DNA from: Synergistaceae bacterium UBA1358
GTDB taxonomy: Bacteria > Synergistota > Synergistia > Synergistales > Synergistaceae
Length of the DNA: 6,552 nucleotides
Assembly: GCA_002306075.1 (NCBI GenBank)
Contig: DBRW01000003.1
Span: 1-6,552 of the forward strand
Direction: 5' to 3'
Shown here: positions 6,019 to 6,552 of the stretch, one piece after another
Layout: each line of letters begins with the position of its first letter
Position numbering within the stretch: the first letter of the stretch is position 1
The notes under the pieces: generated by a model
The model's database searches: none
What the model was told of the DNA's origin: nothing
The model's input: the letters and a program-made list of their open reading frames with translations, nothing else
Translations under genes and position numbers: made by a program

Positions 6019-6086
6019 TAAAGAAATGCCGCTCATAGTCCCTCTGCTTTGCCCGTATCTTTTGTCGGACAGGCCGGCCGAAGCGG

Positions 6087-6368
6087 TCAATCGTTCGTCC
6101 AGAGCACGTCCTTGTATTCGTCTCCTCTTGTCAACACCTTTTGGGCGTATGGGCATTCCGGGTATATTTTGAGCCCTTCCGCGCGCGCCATCTCGACGAC
6201 CTTCTGCAGCAGCTGTCCTGCAATATTGCGGCCTCTCATGGCCTCGGGCACGAAGGTCCTCTCGATCGATATGACGTCTTTGCTTTGGCTGACAAATACT
6301 ATCTCGGCTTCCTCGCCGCCTTCGTCGGAGCTGATGTAAAACCTGCCGTTCCCCTTCTGTATTTCCAT
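6087..6368 (-). CDS. Small GNAT-family N-acetyltransferase (YjdJ-like)
   Basis: This 93-residue soluble protein matches the short GNAT group (Pfam Acetyltransf_CG, YjdJ-like), which keeps only the central acetyl-CoA-binding part of the GNAT fold. The binding motif is RTFVPEAMRGRNIAGQLLQKVVEMARAEGLKIYPECPYAQKVL (37-79): RGRNIA stands for the usual RGxGxA pyrophosphate loop, with Asn in place of the second Gly, and the PxCP segment (70-73) is typical of the group, including its conserved Cys. The EYKDVLW end is also typical. Family length is about 90-100, so the gene is complete. The substrate is unknown, and members are often described only as predicted acetyltransferases. GAAGGG lies about ten bases before the ATG, a modest binding site. 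It is followed by the tRNA-Leu gene and appears to stand alone. Confidence 0.85.
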   Translation of the reverse strand: MEIQKGNGRFYISSDEGGEEAEIVFVSQSKDVISIERTFVPEAMRGRNIAGQLLQKVVEMARAEGLKIYPECPYAQKVLTRGDEYKDVLWTND

Positions 6369-6552
6369 AATGCACCGGCCCTTCCCTGTGATTTCGTAAA
6401 GCAGTCATCGTCCGCAGCTGTGATCAGAGGATAACAAGACTGATCCGCGATGTAAAGCGCGACAGAACGACAGCAACCGATGCCCGCGGATGTTTAACAA
6501 AAATATTTATTTTGGTTTGGGATAAACGGAATGGTGGATCGTACAGGAATCG
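6369..6552. other. Region without a recognisable gene at the window edge
   Basis: I see no supported gene here. A minus-strand frame is open from the edge to a TGA at 6424 (42 residues), but it resembles nothing known and has no visible start. A plus-strand ATG at 6531 runs off the edge after seven codons. A seven-base inverted repeat, ATCCGCG (6443-6449) and CGCGGAT (6485-6491), spans a 35-base centre. An AT-rich stretch lies at 6493-6516. No good promoter for the acetyltransferase was found. Confidence 0.4.

Noticed and set aside
6072..6079. GGCCGGCC palindrome after the acetyltransferase gene
   Set aside because: Eight-base palindrome with no T run and no nearby partner; expected by chance in GC-rich sequence.
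6004..6408. 134-residue minus-strand frame overlapping the acetyltransferase
   Set aside because: Its product is Arg-rich and low in complexity, with no recognisable domain, while the overlapping 93-residue frame has clear GNAT motifs.
6424..6552. Tail of a minus-strand gene entering from the window edge
   Set aside because: The open stretch of 42 codons shows no recognisable motif and contains an AT-rich non-coding-looking part; it may be chance.

Overview
The window is ordinary bacterial chromosome. All eight protein genes I can support, plus one tRNA, lie on the minus strand, so transcription runs from high to low coordinates; I see no convincing plus-strand gene. Base composition looks even and near 50% GC apart from short AT-rich gaps. 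There is no transposase, integrase, CRISPR array or phage gene. Most genes start with a good Shine-Dalgarno sequence. My best guess at the source is an anaerobe of the Synergistota or a Firmicutes-like lineage. This rests only on protein style and the acpS-nnr pairing, and is weak.

Read in the direction of transcription, the window opens with about 180 bases without a recognisable gene (6369-6552). Next come a very small GNAT acetyltransferase (6087-6368) and a tRNA-Leu(UAG) with an encoded CCA tail (5879-5962). The -10 box of the tRNA promoter sits inside an inverted repeat. A consensus-like promoter then precedes a two-gene unit: a DUF488/YeaO-type protein (5391-5786) overlapping by ATGA with a ten-helix EamA/DMT transporter (4462-5394).

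After an AT-rich gap carrying a strong TTGACA promoter comes a second two-gene unit. It holds a compact permease of the NCS2/AzgA type (3165-4277) and, nine bases on, an adenine-type phosphoribosyltransferase (2607-3155), closed by a clear intrinsic terminator (2543-2582). It looks like a base-salvage unit in which the permease imports a nucleobase and the transferase traps it as a nucleotide using PRPP.

The last part holds a secreted or lipid-anchored glucosaminidase-domain protein (1835-2467), then acpS (1407-1778), which activates acyl carrier protein. acpS overlaps by one base (TAATG) with nnr (1-1407), the two-domain NAD(P)H-hydrate repair enzyme, whose C-terminal end is cut off by the window edge.

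I found no obviously new multi-gene system. The points most worth a second look are the divergent salvage pair, the coupling of DUF488 to an exporter-like protein, and the palindrome over the tRNA promoter.
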